NCBI GenBank assembly: GCA_003225515.1
Contig: QIAK01000337.1
Location: forward strand, 1,746-7,926
Source of the DNA: Acidobacteriota bacterium
GTDB taxonomy: Bacteria; Acidobacteriota; Terriglobia; Terriglobales; Acidobacteriaceae
DNA length: 6,181 bases
Direction of reading: 5' to 3'
Part shown: piece after piece, positions 5,941 to 6,181 of the stretch
Numbering within the stretch: the first letter of the stretch is position 1
Layout: the number at the start of each line of letters is the position of its first letter
Translations under genes and position numbers: made by a program
The notes under the pieces: model-generated
What the model was told of the DNA's origin: nothing
The model's database searches: none
The model's input: the letters and a program-made list of their open reading frames with translations, nothing else

Positions 5941-6181
5941 ATGACCTCTAAGTGCTTGGCTGGTGTCCTGGCGATGTTACTGATTGCATCGGCAGCTTCG
6001 TGGGCCGCCGATGATGGGGCGGCACTCTACAAGAAAAAGTGTGCGGGTTGTCACGGGGCAAGCGGTGAAGGCAAGCCGGCGATGAAGGCTCCTGCCTTGA
6101 AAGGAACAACGAAAGACGCAAGTCAGATCGTGGAACATATCATTAAAGGCGAGCCAGGAAGCAAAGCGCCCCACAATAAAG
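5941..6181 (+). CDS. Small periplasmic mono-heme cytochrome c, N-terminal part
   Basis: Likely a soluble periplasmic electron carrier. The 80 visible codons begin with a signal peptide: K4 near the N-terminus, a hydrophobic core (about residues 7-19) and a probable cleavage after SWA (22), giving mature ADDG. No lipobox cysteine follows. The start of the mature protein has the class I cytochrome c pattern ALYKKKCAGCHGASGEG, with the haem motif CAGCH at 34-38 and its His as proximal ligand. Later text (HIIKGEPGSKAPH) resembles the helix and loop before the distal Met in small c-type cytochromes, so the axial Met is probably just past the right edge. Only the window end truncates it. It follows the membrane multiheme cytochrome by 53 bases with its own strong Shine-Dalgarno, suggesting it accepts electrons from that protein (inference). 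Confidence 0.88.
   Translation, partial: MTSKCLAGVLAMLLIASAASWAADDGAALYKKKCAGCHGASGEGKPAMKAPALKGTTKDASQIVEHIIKGEPGSKAPHNK

Noticed and set aside
1..6181. Mobile element, CRISPR array, tRNA or phage signature
   Set aside because: I saw no transposase text, no regularly spaced repeats, no cloverleaf-like sequence and no terminal repeats on either strand.

Overview
The window holds four protein genes in two divergent transcription units, separated by a gene-free control region of about 289 bases. The two units have unrelated roles. The minus-strand unit handles storage carbohydrate: a phosphoketolase (xfp) is followed after 63 bases by a glycogen phosphorylase (glgP) that runs off the left edge. 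The plus-strand unit handles electron transfer: a membrane-anchored multiheme c-type cytochrome of the NapC/NirT superfamily is followed after 53 bases by a small secreted mono-heme cytochrome c that runs off the right edge.

Layout. 1-1677 (minus): glgP, N-terminal 559 codons only, open at the left edge. 1678-1740: short intergenic spacer carrying the glgP ribosome binding site. 1741-4161 (minus): complete phosphoketolase, about 806 aa, starting with GTG. 4162-4450: divergent control region with several short palindromes, a CRP/FNR-like half-symmetric site and a UUCG hairpin, but no convincing sigma-70 promoter. 4451-5887 (plus): complete 478-aa cytochrome with three predicted membrane helices and six haem-attachment motifs, the first of the unusual CX3CH type. 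5888-5940: spacer with a good Shine-Dalgarno. 5941-6181 (plus): cytochrome c, signal peptide and CXXCH present, C-terminus missing.

How the genes work together. Glycogen phosphorylase releases glucose-1-phosphate from stored glycogen. Phosphoketolase cleaves xylulose-5-phosphate and/or fructose-6-phosphate with phosphate to give acetyl-phosphate. Together they suggest a route from glycogen to acetyl-phosphate (then acetate/ATP or acetyl-CoA). The plus-strand pair looks like a quinol-oxidising membrane cytochrome with a periplasmic electron carrier. Whether the two units share regulation, for example by energy or oxygen state, is speculation based only on the shared control region.

Organism. 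Periplasmic c-type cytochromes with a cleavable signal peptide, mid-range GC (roughly mid-50s percent by eye) and Gram-negative-style Shine-Dalgarno sites point to a Gram-negative respiratory bacterium. The multiheme protein resembles NapC/NirT proteins I associate with Acidobacteria, some Deltaproteobacteria and related environmental lineages, but the phylum cannot be fixed from this sequence. The enzymes are recognisable families; the least routine element is the multiheme cytochrome and its partner.
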